The notes below the pieces were generated by a model. That model did not search any database. It was given only the letters and a program-made list of their open reading frames with translations, and was not told the DNA's origin. A stretch of 64,000 nucleotides of DNA from Candidatus Aminicenantes bacterium UBA6072 (GTDB lineage Bacteria > Acidobacteriota > Aminicenantia > UBA2199): positions 433,759 to 497,758 of the forward strand of contig DIXU01000001.1 in the NCBI GenBank assembly GCA_002436105.1. Direction: 5' to 3'. The position numbers were made by a program, and so were the translations under genes. Within the stretch, counting starts at the first letter, position 1; the number at the start of each line of letters is the position of its first letter. Shown here one piece after another: positions 8,177-18,710 of the stretch.

Positions 8177-8407
8177 TCATTTATTCTCTTTGCCGGCGCC
8201 GCCGCGAACCACCCGCAGCAGCGTCGCCAGGATGAAGACCTGGAAGGCCACGACCGCGGCGAAGCAGACGCGCAGGATGCTCCATTCCAGGCGCAGGTCG
8301 CCCTCGTTGTGGTAGATATCGGTCAGCGCCAGGTGACTGACGAAAACCGCGATCAGGGTGAAGATCCCCATGATGAAGGCGATGGCCGCCTGTTGACCGG
8401 TCTTCAT
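8177..8407 (-). CDS. Small two-helix membrane protein, unknown
   Basis: The 76-aa protein has two predicted transmembrane helices (about 8-28 and 45-65) separated by a short polar loop with HNEGDLRLEW, and a basic C-terminus ending GKENK. The ATG at 8407 is preceded by a strong AAGGAGGTGAGC site. A GTG two codons upstream is less likely. It is probably in an operon with the membrane protein gene that follows, and possibly with the PDZ gene before it. No function can be given. Confidence 0.65.
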   Translation of the reverse strand: MKTGQQAAIAFIMGIFTLIAVFVSHLALTDIYHNEGDLRLEWSILRVCFAAVVAFQVFILATLLRVVRGGAGKENK

Positions 8408-8453
8408 GCTCACCTCCTTGAACTGAAATCGTCGATCCGGGCCGCCACCGGCG

Positions 8454-9398
8454 TCACCCGGCCGGCTGCCTGGCCTCCACCTCCACCGTCAGTGTTTCCC
8501 AGGGGGTCGGCTCGGGGAAACGGTCCGGCGGCTTGAGGCGCCGCAGCACGAGCAGCGACGCCTTGCTCTTTGGCGGGATGGCCTCCAGCAGCAGGGAGAA
8601 GTGGGAAAAGTTCCTTACCGCGACGCCGTTCACCTCGAGGACCGCGTCCAGCGGGCGGATGCCGGCATGGTCGCCGGGGCCGCCGAAAGCCACCATCGTG
8701 ACCAGGACTCCGCCGTCGTTGGCCCTGCCCATGTCCGCGGCCTGGGCCGGGGTCACGTTCTCCCACATCAGGCCGAAGCGGGAGAACTCCAGCGCCAGGT
8801 CCCGCTGCCGGACGGCCGAGGCCACGGCGCTGATGAAGGCGCGGGCGGAATCCTCCAGGCTGAACAGGAAAAAATAAGGGGTCCCGGCCAGGACATTGAC
8901 GACCCAATTGCGCCCGTCGGGGGCCTTGGGAAAACGCTCGCGCGGACGCTGCAGGAAATGCAGGCTGAGGCCGCGGATGGAATCGAGGGCGATGAAGGTA
9001 TAGGAACGGCCGCGGTGCTGGTTCAGGTAGCCGGTCTGCCATTCGGCCTCGATGCGCAGGTCATCGGCTTTTTCGGGGCGCCCGGGATATCCTTTTCTCT
9101 TCTTCGCCTTGCCGGCGCTGAGACGGACCTTCCGGGCGAAAAAAACGGTGGCGCTGAACTTGTCGTCCAGGTACGCCGTGCGCTCCCCGACCAGCCTGCT
9201 GAACGCGGCGTCCATTTCCGCGGGGGCGAGGTCGGTCCGGGGAACGGTCCAGAACCACTGGGTATTCCCGATGGGCGGCCAGATGCTTTTTGCCTCCACG
9301 CCCTGTGCCGGGCAGGCGACGGCCGACAGCCGTAAGGCGAGCGCGAGGAGAAGCAGCGGATATCGAACATGGCGACGAATGATGATCGCTCGGTTCAT
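8454..9398 (-). CDS. Secreted protein with C-terminal PDZ domain
   Basis: The 314-aa protein has an N-terminal signal sequence (YPLLLLALALRLSAVACPAQG). The middle part, with VPRTDLAPAEMDAAFSRL and ISAVASAVRQRDLALEFSRFG, is unrecognised. The C-terminal about 90 residues form a PDZ-like domain (GGVLVTMVAFGGPGDHAGIRPLDAVLEVNGVAV). No protease triad is visible, so it is not a DegP/CtpA-type protease. The ATG at 9398 follows AAGGAT. It probably acts in the periplasm or on the cell surface as a binding or scaffold protein. Confidence 0.7.
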   Translation of the reverse strand: MNRAIIIRRHVRYPLLLLALALRLSAVACPAQGVEAKSIWPPIGNTQWFWTVPRTDLAPAEMDAAFSRLVGERTAYLDDKFSATVFFARKVRLSAGKAKKRKGYPGRPEKADDLRIEAEWQTGYLNQHRGRSYTFIALDSIRGLSLHFLQRPRERFPKAPDGRNWVVNVLAGTPYFFLFSLEDSARAFISAVASAVRQRDLALEFSRFGLMWENVTPAQAADMGRANDGGVLVTMVAFGGPGDHAGIRPLDAVLEVNGVAVRNFSHFSLLLEAIPPKSKASLLVLRRLKPPDRFPEPTPWETLTVEVEARQPAG

Positions 9399-9493
9399 AT
9401 CCTTACTATAGTATGAAATCGGGAGGGCTGCAACCTGGGCCGGCAGGCGTACTGGTGACAACCGATACGCCGCCGCCGGGTTGTCAGAAACTG

Positions 9494-10273
9494 CTACCAG
9501 CAGGGCGAGTCGAAGGCCTCCTGGTGCATGTCGAGATGGCGCCAGCTCCAGCTCAGGTTGAAGTTCTTGTTGGTCACTTCGGGCGCCTCCTCGGTCAGCG
9601 TGACGAAGTGGAACGCCGGGTCGACCGAGTTGAAGCACAGGTGGAACTTGGCGGGGTCGGTTGGGTGGACGGTCTCCACGGTCACGCGGTACGTGCCCGG
9701 GGCGTTGAATACGACCAGCGAATAGGGGCAGATGCCGTCGCGGTTGAAGGCGGCGGTGCAGCTGCTGACCGTGCGCGTGCCGCTGATGAGCCTGAACTTC
9801 AGCTGCAGTCCCGCCAGCCAGTCGGCGTGCGCCCCGCCGGCGATCGCCCGGCCCGACACCTTGTAGGCCTTGCGCTCCATGCGCACCTGGGGGAGGCACT
9901 CCAGCTCGAAAACGGCCTTGTTGGACAGGAGCGAATTGGGTGCCAGGATTTCAATCCGCGCCCAACCGTCGATCTTGCCTATCCCCCCTCCCAGCTCCCA
10001 CTCGTGGGTCACTGTCTTCGTTCCCGCCGAGGCGAACGCCAGCGTGAAGGTCTTGCGCACGCTGCCGGAGCTGCGCAGCCAGGTGTAGCGCACCGTTCCC
10101 TCGCGGTTGACGGTAATGCGGCCGGTGAAGACGAACTTGTGGGGGCAGAAACCGCGGAATTCCCGCTCAGAGACGGAGAGCGAAACGCCAGTCACCCTGA
10201 AGGCTTCGATAGCAAAGGCCGCCGAAGCCAGGACGAAAAATATCGCGATGAAAACAGCCATTCTGATTCGCAT
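9494..10273 (-). CDS. Secreted beta-rich protein of unknown function
   Basis: The 259-aa protein has a clear signal peptide (MAVFIAIFFVLASAAFA) followed by a beta-strand-rich sequence with repeated Ig-like patterns (FVFTGRITVNREGTVRYTW and later FNAPGTYRVTVETVHP). Cysteines at FCPHK, LECLPQ, SSCTAAF, ICPYS and LCFNS could form disulfides, as expected for an exported protein. The start at 10273 was chosen because GGAGGTG lies just before it. It resembles adhesion- or binding-type domains in general form only. Confidence 0.6.
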   Translation of the reverse strand: MRIRMAVFIAIFFVLASAAFAIEAFRVTGVSLSVSEREFRGFCPHKFVFTGRITVNREGTVRYTWLRSSGSVRKTFTLAFASAGTKTVTHEWELGGGIGKIDGWARIEILAPNSLLSNKAVFELECLPQVRMERKAYKVSGRAIAGGAHADWLAGLQLKFRLISGTRTVSSCTAAFNRDGICPYSLVVFNAPGTYRVTVETVHPTDPAKFHLCFNSVDPAFHFVTLTEEAPEVTNKNFNLSWSWRHLDMHQEAFDSPCW

Positions 10274-10423
10274 GAGCACCTCCATTGTTCCGCGGGCGGA
10301 TCCACGCCCATTCGGTCCGGCTAATAAATGGGAGCCGGGCGCACAATATCTCAAAAAATCGTCTTGCCGCCGCTTTCCGATTCAGGGGGAAAGATGCGGC
10401 GGACGGACAGTCCGCGGGGAATT

Positions 10424-11371
10424 TCAATTTCCCGGCTTCCTCATTTTATCGCGCACGGGAACGGTCATGATACCGAGGTCGATGCGGCCGGCCGGACGCA
10501 GGAACCATTCCTCGCGGCGGTTGCGCCGCGCCTCGATCAGCCGACCGAAAGCTTCGCTGTCGGTACGCAAAACTTCCAGCTCCGTGCGCTCTGCCGGCGG
10601 CACGTCGGCGGCGACGCGGATGGAGCGGATGGGGATCATCTGTTCAGGCTTGTCGTAGAAGCCCATCGCCCCGGCGCCGCGGGGCAGCGAGGAGAGCAGC
10701 TCCATTCCCAGGACCACGCGGCCCAAAAGGGTGATGTTGCGGTCGAGGTGTCGCGGCGCCTGGCCGATGACCACGTAGAGCTGCGCGCCGCCGCCGCTGT
10801 CGCCGGCATTGCCCCGGGCGGCGCCGACCATGCCGTAGCCGTGGGCGAGCCACATCCTCCCCGCCTTGCGGTCGCGGGCGACTGGGAAGCCGTCGCAAAA
10901 GCCGACTTCGGGGGCAAACACGTCGCCGTCGGGAAGCGGCGTGAAAGGGACCTTGCCGTCAAGGGGGCGGTCGAACTCGGCCGGCAGCGTCGCCTTGGCC
11001 TTGAGGATCCTGCGCGCCTTCTCCGGGTTCTCATCCTCGGGATCGCCCCACTGCACCACGTAGTTGTCCTGGACGCGAATGACCGCCAGGCCGTCATAGT
11101 ATTTCTCGCGTGCCAGGGCCTTGACGTTGGCCGCGTGCCGCGGCGCGAAGACCGGCGCCAGTTCGATGACCACCCTGCCGGATGCCAGTTCAAGGTACAG
11201 GATGTTCTCGGGATCGAGCGGGCGCCACTCTTCGGCCCTGGCCGCGGCCAGCACCTCGGCCACGGTCATGGCTTTTCCGGAAGGCGCGGCCGCGTCCCGG
11301 GCGGAACCGACGGCCATGGCCGTCGCGAAGATCATGAAAGCCATGACAAGCCTTTTTTGCTTGTGCATCAT
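10424..11371 (-). CDS. Exported cyclophilin-type peptidyl-prolyl isomerase
   Basis: The 315-aa protein has an N-terminal signal segment (VMAFMIFATAMAVGSA) and then a cyclophilin domain. Visible elements are LASGRVVIELAPVFAPRHAANVKALAREKYYDGLAVIRVQDNYVVQWGDP (given here as the stretch covering about residues 62-112), a glycine-rich segment with AARGNAGDSGGGAQLYVVIG, and LLGRVVLGMELLSSLPRG. These match the FHRVIPGFMIQGGD and substrate-pocket regions of bacterial cyclophilins, with inserts. It probably assists protein folding in the periplasm. A C-terminal extension of about 60 residues is not recognised. Confidence 0.85.
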   Translation of the reverse strand: MMHKQKRLVMAFMIFATAMAVGSARDAAAPSGKAMTVAEVLAAARAEEWRPLDPENILYLELASGRVVIELAPVFAPRHAANVKALAREKYYDGLAVIRVQDNYVVQWGDPEDENPEKARRILKAKATLPAEFDRPLDGKVPFTPLPDGDVFAPEVGFCDGFPVARDRKAGRMWLAHGYGMVGAARGNAGDSGGGAQLYVVIGQAPRHLDRNITLLGRVVLGMELLSSLPRGAGAMGFYDKPEQMIPIRSIRVAADVPPAERTELEVLRTDSEAFGRLIEARRNRREEWFLRPAGRIDLGIMTVPVRDKMRKPGN

Positions 11372-11460
11372 CGAGTCCTCCTGGCAAAGATTGCCTTCCC
11401 GTATGCAGCGAATGCCCCGGGCAAAAGCCGGGGACGGATTGCCGCTGACTTCCTGAGTGC

Positions 11461-11973
11461 TCAGGTGACCTTCAGGGTGGTGGCGATGTCGCGGGCCCAG
11501 GCCTCAATGACCGGCCAGTCGCGGAAGTCGCCGTATTCCGCCTTGACCTTCTTCATGATCCATTTCTCGAAGAAGCCCGCCTTGGCCTCGTCAAAGGCCC
11601 CGCGGAAAACGACGGTTCCCCGGGGCTTGATGCGCTCGGCCACGGCGCGCAGCCCGCCGGGAAAACTCCAGCCGCCCAGCAATTTTTCCAGGTCGCCCGA
11701 GCCGGTCGGGCCGCTGGAGAACAGCCATACGGGCTTTTTGGCCAGCTCGGCCTCGTGGGTCCTCAGGTACTTTGCCGCCGGCCGCCGCCACATGCCGGCG
11801 TAAATCCCGCTGCCCAGCACGACGGCCCGGTAGTCGGCCGGGCTCCCGGCCGCCTTGGCAGGAGAAACATCCGCCTCAAATCCCGCGTCGCGGATGATCT
11901 TGCCGATGCGCTCGGCGATCTCGGCCGTCATGCCGTGCTTGCTGCCGTAAGCCACCAACACCTTGTCGCTCAT
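11461..11973 (-). CDS. Flavodoxin-domain protein (HemG-like)
   Basis: The 170-aa protein has an FMN phosphate-binding loop at its N-terminus (VLVAYGSKHGMTAEIAERIG), followed by VVLGSGIYAGMWRRPAAKYL and VWLFSSGPTG, the pattern of flavodoxin-like protoporphyrinogen oxidase HemG and relatives. No haem-synthesis gene is adjacent, so it may be a general electron carrier. The start at 11973 follows GGGAGGAAAGC. An upstream in-frame ATG lacks a ribosome site. Confidence 0.85.
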   Translation of the reverse strand: MSDKVLVAYGSKHGMTAEIAERIGKIIRDAGFEADVSPAKAAGSPADYRAVVLGSGIYAGMWRRPAAKYLRTHEAELAKKPVWLFSSGPTGSGDLEKLLGGWSFPGGLRAVAERIKPRGTVVFRGAFDEAKAGFFEKWIMKKVKAEYGDFRDWPVIEAWARDIATTLKVT

Positions 11974-12099
11974 GCTTTCCTCCCGTTCGCGATATTTTAT
12001 CCCGGCCGACATGGATCGGGCAACCCGTCATTCAATTGCCGATTCCCGATCCGCTTTTCACGATCGGCAAGGCGATAAAATCACTCATAAAAGAACACC

Positions 12100-12807
12100 C
12101 TATCTCCGCCGGCCCACGCCCAGGATGCAGACCGGCACCTCGTCGCCGGCCATGTTCACCGCCTGCTTCACCTTGTCGTCCAGAAAGGCGCCGGCGATAC
12201 AGCAGCCCAGGCCCAGCGCCCGCGCCTGCAGGTAGACGTTCTCGCCGGCGAACCCCGCGTCCATCCAGACGTAGCGCTCGCGCCCGCGCTCGCCGTACTT
12301 TTTCGTGGTCCGCGCGAATACCGCGCCGAAGACCAGCGACGCCGGTGCCTCGCGGATCCAGGCCTGCCCCAGCGCCGCCAGGCACAAGGCGTCGCGCCGG
12401 TCGCCCGTTTCGATCCTGGCCAGCTCATGCTTTTCCGAAACGTACCTGTAGATCCCGGCCGCCAGGCCCGTGACCTTCCCCGCGACCAGATAGACCTCGA
12501 GAGGGTAGAGCCCGCCCGCCGACGGCGCGGCGCGCAGTCCGCCGCGAATGAAGGCGGGACCGTCGGGCCGCGGGTCGGTGATGCCGTAGGCGGCCCACAG
12601 GAGCTGCGCCGCCTCGGCCAGGGTCAGCGCCTCGCCCGAATAGCCCCGGACCGAGCGCCTGCCCTGGATGGCCTTTTCCAGCGACACCGCGCCGTCCAGG
12701 CGCGGCGCCGGGAGCTTGATCGCCGCCTCATCGCCCGCCGCAGCCTGCCCCCATGCCGGAGCCGCCGCCGCGATCCCGACGATCAACAACGATGCCCATA
12801 ATTTCAT
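12100..12807 (-). CDS. Exported SagB/ThcOx-type nitroreductase
   Basis: The 235-aa protein has a signal peptide (LLIVGIAAAAPAWG) and then a nitroreductase-fold domain: IQGRRSVRGYSGEALTLAEAAQLLWAAYG at the start, RAAPSAGGLYPLEVYLV, and MDAGFAGENVYLQARALGLG near the end. This is the SagB dehydrogenase/ThcOx pattern, FMN-dependent enzymes that in some members oxidise azolines in peptide maturation. No YcaO or precursor peptide gene is nearby, so a peptide-modifying role is not supported. Its export is unusual for the family. Confidence 0.85.
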   Translation of the reverse strand: MKLWASLLIVGIAAAAPAWGQAAAGDEAAIKLPAPRLDGAVSLEKAIQGRRSVRGYSGEALTLAEAAQLLWAAYGITDPRPDGPAFIRGGLRAAPSAGGLYPLEVYLVAGKVTGLAAGIYRYVSEKHELARIETGDRRDALCLAALGQAWIREAPASLVFGAVFARTTKKYGERGRERYVWMDAGFAGENVYLQARALGLGCCIAGAFLDDKVKQAVNMAGDEVPVCILGVGRRR

Positions 12808-12972
12808 GCTCGCAACCTCCAGTTTTTTTGACCGCTCATTTCACCTGGACCGATTATAGCCGCGAAGTAAAGCGTTCTCAATACCGGGAAACGGGCAAGA
12901 GGATGGAGAACCCGCCCGGCAATGGCAAGCGATAATGGGCGTCCCTCAAGGCCCCCGGCGGATCCCCCGTAT

Positions 12973-14067
12973 TCAATCGAAAATGGTGCCGCTTTTCACC
13001 TGGAAGGAAAAGGTCAGCCGGTTGTTTTCCTCATTGGTCTCGTCAACCCGGTTGTCCTTGTCCACCCAGATGACTCCCTCCTTTGTCCCGGTGGTCCAGT
13101 ACTCGAAACCGAACTCGAAGGGTTCCGTATCTCCCGGGTTCAGGGGCCGGATGGTCTTGATGCGGGTTTTGACCGGGTTGGGAGAACACTTGATATGGAG
13201 CTGCACCGGAGGCGACCGGCGATTTCCGATATTTTTCACCTTGCCCCACACTTTTTGGGTGCTGCCCATACTTGAGTGATAAGGCATGGAAACATCCACC
13301 AGGGTGAGGTCGGGCTTGATGTCGTCGGCCACTGTCAGGTTCTGGGACAGCCGGTTGTTGGTCTCGTCAATTTCCTTGACCTCATCCTCAGGATCAACGA
13401 CTCCGGTGAACACATAGGTCCCGCCCTTGGTGAATTGGTACTGGAACTGGAGCAGCTCCATCCCCCCCGCCTTGATCCGCGGAACCGGGAGGTGGATGGT
13501 CTTGCCGCCTTCATCATCGGTTAACGTGTAGTCAAAGCGGCACGCCGGCGATCCCGCCTGGCCGAGGTTCTTGACCCCCACCCGGAAAGTAGTCGGGTCC
13601 GTGGTGTTCGGCTGGAACCCGGCCGGGAGGTTCCAGTAGACCCACAGGTCCGGCCGGGGAGGAAGGCCGGACGGCGGCGGCTTGCGAGTGTCCACGACGG
13701 TCAGCGCCTGCAAAATGTTGAACACCGGGCTGTCGCACTGCGTTGGGCCCTGAGTGTCGTTAACGCGCACGATGTAGCGCCCCGGGGCGATGGCGGCGTC
13801 GACGGTCCAGTGGAACTGTCCGGTGTTGGTGGTGTTCTGGCCTTGCGGGGTGATATTGAAAACGATTTCCGTGTTGGCCTCGTTGCGCAGGCGGATCTTT
13901 ATCTGGTGGTCGGCGGGAACATTGCTGGAATTCCAGCGAATCGTCACGGCTTGTCCCGCGGTCCACACCGTGCTGGCTCCGGGTTCCAGCACCAGGCAAT
14001 TCTGGGCCGCCGCAAGCCCCGGAATGATGAGGACGCCCGCGAATAAAATGCGCAATTTCCCATGCAT
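12973..14067 (-). CDS. Secreted CARDB-repeat protein with N-terminal Ig-like domain
   Basis: The 364-aa protein has a signal peptide (ILFAGVLIIPGLAAAQN). The first domain (residues about 22-115) has WTAGQAVTIRWNSSNVPADH and HWTVDAAIAPGRYIVRV, a Ser/Thr-rich Kre9/KNH-type beta-sandwich. Two CARDB domains follow, each ending in the signature of a paired acidic and asparagine motif: VKEIDETNNRLSQNLTV and RVDETNEENNRLTFSF. Such proteins are cell-surface or secreted adhesins or binding scaffolds. No catalytic domain is seen. Confidence 0.8.
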   Translation of the reverse strand: MHGKLRILFAGVLIIPGLAAAQNCLVLEPGASTVWTAGQAVTIRWNSSNVPADHQIKIRLRNEANTEIVFNITPQGQNTTNTGQFHWTVDAAIAPGRYIVRVNDTQGPTQCDSPVFNILQALTVVDTRKPPPSGLPPRPDLWVYWNLPAGFQPNTTDPTTFRVGVKNLGQAGSPACRFDYTLTDDEGGKTIHLPVPRIKAGGMELLQFQYQFTKGGTYVFTGVVDPEDEVKEIDETNNRLSQNLTVADDIKPDLTLVDVSMPYHSSMGSTQKVWGKVKNIGNRRSPPVQLHIKCSPNPVKTRIKTIRPLNPGDTEPFEFGFEYWTTGTKEGVIWVDKDNRVDETNEENNRLTFSFQVKSGTIFD

Positions 14068-14314
14068 GTCTTCCCTCCTTGTGGCCGCGCCGCAGGGGGC
14101 GAGCCTCCCGGAAATGCGGCCGGGTCATTTACTTAATGGATAAATACCCTGGCGGCTGTCAAAATCTCACGGAATCCGTCTTTTCCCTGGCTCGGGTGCC
14201 GCTTCCGGGCGGGATGTGTCCCGCCCCACGGGTAGCTCAGCAATACATGGAAGAGTCAGAAATCTCGCAGAAGCTCGCCTGCTTGACGCGCCCATTCCAA
14301 TGGGCGTCCCCGGT

Positions 14315-14794
14315 TCAGCGGATGACGACGCTCACGGGTTCGATCCGGGGCTGGTCGGCGATGACGATGCCGGCATGGATCGTATAGGTCCCGGGCGGGA
14401 CGATCGCTCCCCCGTCACTCAACTGTTCCCAGTTTTCCGCATAATCAATGGCTCCCCCCGGCATGATGTCGACATGAGTGATGACGGCGGCAAACATCCT
14501 GGATGCGGACCAGCGCCAGACTTCGTTGCCGGCCGGGTCATGCACCCAGAAATCATAGATCTGGCTGCTGGCGAAAGTCAGCGTCATGGGCTCCTCGTTG
14601 TCGTTCCCCAGGCGCAGCTGCAGCCGGATCGCTTCCCCCTGGCCGTATTCCGGTTTGCTTGTCGAGAATTTCGCGGAAAGCCCCTCCTGCAAGTCATTCG
14701 ACTTGCAGGCGAAATTCATCAACAAGCCAAAGACCAGGGCGAGCGCCGCAGCCCCCGGAGTAATCCACCGACATCCCATTCTTCTTTTTTTCAT
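14315..14794 (-). CDS. Lipoprotein with BsuPI-type inhibitor domain
   Basis: The 159-aa protein has an N-terminal hydrophobic segment ending LLMNFACKSND, in which the cysteine could be a lipidation site although the lipobox is imperfect. The remainder has LGNDNEEPMTLTFASSQIYDF and VWRWSASRMFAAVI, the pattern of the BsuPI intracellular proteinase inhibitor domain found in many exported proteins. The C-terminal part (VPPGTYTIHAGIVIAD) completes the beta-sandwich. Its target is unknown. Confidence 0.75.
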   Translation of the reverse strand: MKKRRMGCRWITPGAAALALVFGLLMNFACKSNDLQEGLSAKFSTSKPEYGQGEAIRLQLRLGNDNEEPMTLTFASSQIYDFWVHDPAGNEVWRWSASRMFAAVITHVDIMPGGAIDYAENWEQLSDGGAIVPPGTYTIHAGIVIADQPRIEPVSVVIR

Positions 14795-14865
14795 CTGTTG
14801 GGCTCCTTGCGTTGCTGACTCCCGCCTGATCCTTCAAAAAAATAATAAAGCCGCCGAGACGAAAA

Positions 14866-14900
14866 TGTCAATGGGGATAAATGTGATGTTTTGTTTTGTC
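14866..14900. repeat. Short dispersed motif, copy 1 (TCAATGGGGATAAATGTGAT type)
   Basis: The AT-rich stretch TCAATGGGGATAAATGTGAT, followed by TTTTGTTTTGTCAAA, recurs in similar form at about 36176-36213 and, shorter, at 62845-62866. All three lie in intergenic DNA. Function is unknown. Confidence 0.45.
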
Positions 14901-14967
14901 AAATAACGACCGTGATGATTTTTGCAGGTGGTTGGCAAACCGCCATCCAGATCCAGAAAATTGCGGG

Positions 14968-15040
14968 CCAGGTCCTTGCATTGCCAGGTCGATCATTGGC
15001 TTTTTTCGCGAATGAAAACGCCGTTTCAGGACTTGATTCC
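14968..15040. repeat. RAYT-type miniature inverted element, diverged copy A
   Basis: The sequence runs from CCAGGTCCTTGCATTG to TTTCAGGACTTGATTCC and contains CAGGTCGATCATTGG. It is a diverged relative of the element at 15431-15506. Its right end overlaps the last codons and the stop (15026-15028) of the gene at 15026-15283. Confidence 0.6.
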
Positions 15041-15283
15041 AATGCCCAGCGACTCGATGAAATTCTTGGCGTCCTTCAGGCTGGCGCCGGTTTCCCTCAC
15101 GAACGCCCTGATGGCAGCGATCTTGTCTCCCCTGGCCGCCAGCTCAAGGACCGCCGGGGAAGCCTTGCCGGTGGGGGCGTCTTCTTCGGTGATCATCAGC
15201 CGCCTGAACAAAAAACCCAGCCGCGACTCGATCCTTTCCAGCCGTGCCTTGATCTCCTTGATCTCGCGTTCCCTGTTCGTCAT
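15026..15283 (-). CDS. Small protein with coiled coil and L7/L12 C-terminal-like segment
   Basis: The 85-aa protein starts MTNREREIKEIKARLERIE, a predicted coiled coil, and ends with AIRAFVRETGASLKDAKNFI, which resembles the C-terminal domain of ribosomal protein L7/L12 (as in small L7/L12-like proteins of unknown role). ATG 15283 follows GGAGGGGCA. Its last codons and stop lie in a miniature repeat element. A second gene with a similar N-terminus lies at 25445-25585, where the L7/L12-like part is missing. Confidence 0.7.
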   Translation of the reverse strand: MTNREREIKEIKARLERIESRLGFLFRRLMITEEDAPTGKASPAVLELAARGDKIAAIRAFVRETGASLKDAKNFIESLGIGIKS

Positions 15284-15373
15284 TGCCCCCTCCTGCTGCC
15301 CCGAACGCACCCGGACGGCGTCACCGCCGCCGGATTTCTCCGACCGCAAGAGCAATACCCGCTTTCCCGGACC

Positions 15374-15436
15374 TTATCGCCTTCCAAGGAGCGCGACCTC
15401 GATCTTCATCAGCTCCTCGTTCAGTTCTTCGGCGTC
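15374..15436 (-). pseudogene. C-terminal remnant of an ABC-type auxiliary lipoprotein gene
   Basis: On the minus strand this short frame encodes DAEELNEELMKIEVALLGRR and then TAA (15374-15376). It closely matches the C-terminus of the lipoprotein at 38820-39407, which ends LHDELMKIEARLLAREW. No upstream coding part remains because the miniature element at 15431-15506 abuts it directly. It is therefore probably a gene remnant left after deletion or insertion. The assignment rests on about 18 residues. Confidence 0.45.
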
Positions 15437-15506
15437 AGGTCTTGAATTATCAGGTCGATCATTTCCACTCTTCACGAAGAAAACTGTCATTTCAAGACCT
15501 GGCCCT
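15431..15506. mobile_element. RAYT-type miniature inverted element, copy B
   Basis: The inverted ends are GGCGTCAGGTCTTGAAT (15431-15447) and ATTTCAAGACCTGGCCC (15489-15505). The inner 11 bp match exactly, and the outer part matches the ends of the transposase unit at 30367-31295 (GGGGTCAGGTCTT). The centre has CAGGTCGATCATT. At about 75 bp it has no coding capacity and looks like a non-autonomous REP/MITE. Confidence 0.7.
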
Positions 15507-15522
15507 CAAGACCCCCCTCGCA

Positions 15523-17952
<2,430 letters not shown>

Positions 17953-17970
17953 GGGCTCATCCCTTGCCCG

Positions 17971-18192
17971 TCACTCCAGGTCCTTCTTCATGCGCTCGAA
18001 ATCTTCCCTGCTGATCTCCCCTTTGGCGTAGCGCCGCTTGATAATATCCAGCGCCGAGTCCTCCGGGAGTGACGCCGACTTCTGGCCGGCGATCCACTTG
18101 ACCAGGACAATGATGCCCGCGACGATCAGGATCCAGAACAGGACCATGCCCATTCCCCACCCCCATCCCCAATGTCCGTCCAGCCAATGCAT
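17971..18192 (-). CDS. SHOCT-domain small membrane protein
   Basis: The 73-aa protein has a Trp/Gly-rich N-terminus (WLDGHWGWGWGMGM), one transmembrane helix (VLFWILIVAGIIVLVKWI) and a C-terminal SHOCT motif (ALDIIKRRYAKGEISREDFERMKKDL). Such proteins are often found next to copper and heavy-metal ATPases, as here. It is the first gene of the pair with copA. The ATG is preceded by AGGAGAATAAAA. Confidence 0.85.
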   Translation of the reverse strand: MHWLDGHWGWGWGMGMVLFWILIVAGIIVLVKWIAGQKSASLPEDSALDIIKRRYAKGEISREDFERMKKDLE

Positions 18193-18298
18193 TTTTATTC
18201 TCCTGCTGAATTAGAAGTAATATAAAAATGCGGCAAACGCCACAGGTTTTCAGTTTTTCCCAAAATTCGCTTCGGCCAATTGGAAACGCCTGTTAATC

Positions 18299-18622
18299 TC
18301 AGCCCTTTCCCTCCCTCTCGGCCCGCACCTCATAATGCTGCGATCGCTCGTCAAAACAGGAGAGCAGGGTCCGCGCCTTGGCTGGGACGACACAGGCCTC
18401 GTAATCCTCGCCCGCAAACTCGCGGACGGCTGCGAGCGAATCGAACTTCATGATCGTCACGAACTCCACCTCGGCACCGACGGTGCGGCGCAGGAGCTGT
18501 ATCCCCCCGTAGCCGCGAATGCGCCGCTTCTGGATGCCGACGAAGATCTCTTCTTTCAGCAGCGCCTCGTACTTGTCCGCGTTCTCCGGAGTGGTCCACC
18601 CGTGCCAGATGCGGCTGATCAT
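18299..18622 (-). CDS. Antibiotic-biosynthesis-monooxygenase-like (ABM fold) small protein
   Basis: The 107-aa protein starts MISRIWHGWTTPENADKYEALL, a pattern seen in dimeric alpha-beta barrel proteins, and has FVTIMKFDSLAAVREFAGEDYEACVVPAKARTLL (residues about 60-93), typical of the ABM/YdhR-like group. The ATG at 18622 follows AAGGAGGCCGAC. Members include haem-degrading and quinone monooxygenases, but no specific activity can be assigned. Confidence 0.7.
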   Translation of the reverse strand: MISRIWHGWTTPENADKYEALLKEEIFVGIQKRRIRGYGGIQLLRRTVGAEVEFVTIMKFDSLAAVREFAGEDYEACVVPAKARTLLSCFDERSQHYEVRAEREGKG

Positions 18623-18710
18623 TGTCGGCCTCCTTTCCCGGAACAATTGTATGCCTCCCGTTCCGTATCGGCAAGCAATTTCCCAAATCAAGCCATGAAG
18701 CAAAGCATCG

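Noticed and set aside
7793..8407. Toxin-antitoxin pair from two small adjacent genes
   Set aside because: Both products are multi-helix membrane proteins with no toxin or antitoxin motif.
12100..12807. Azoline-peptide (SagB) biosynthetic cluster
   Set aside because: The protein has a SagB-like fold, but no YcaO, SagC or precursor peptide gene lies nearby, and the enzyme is exported.
14222..14300. Sequence GGGTAGCTCAGC resembling a tRNA D-arm
   Set aside because: No matching acceptor stem, anticodon arm or TTC-loop could be drawn around it. The segment at 14325-14340 resembling a T-arm does not pair.
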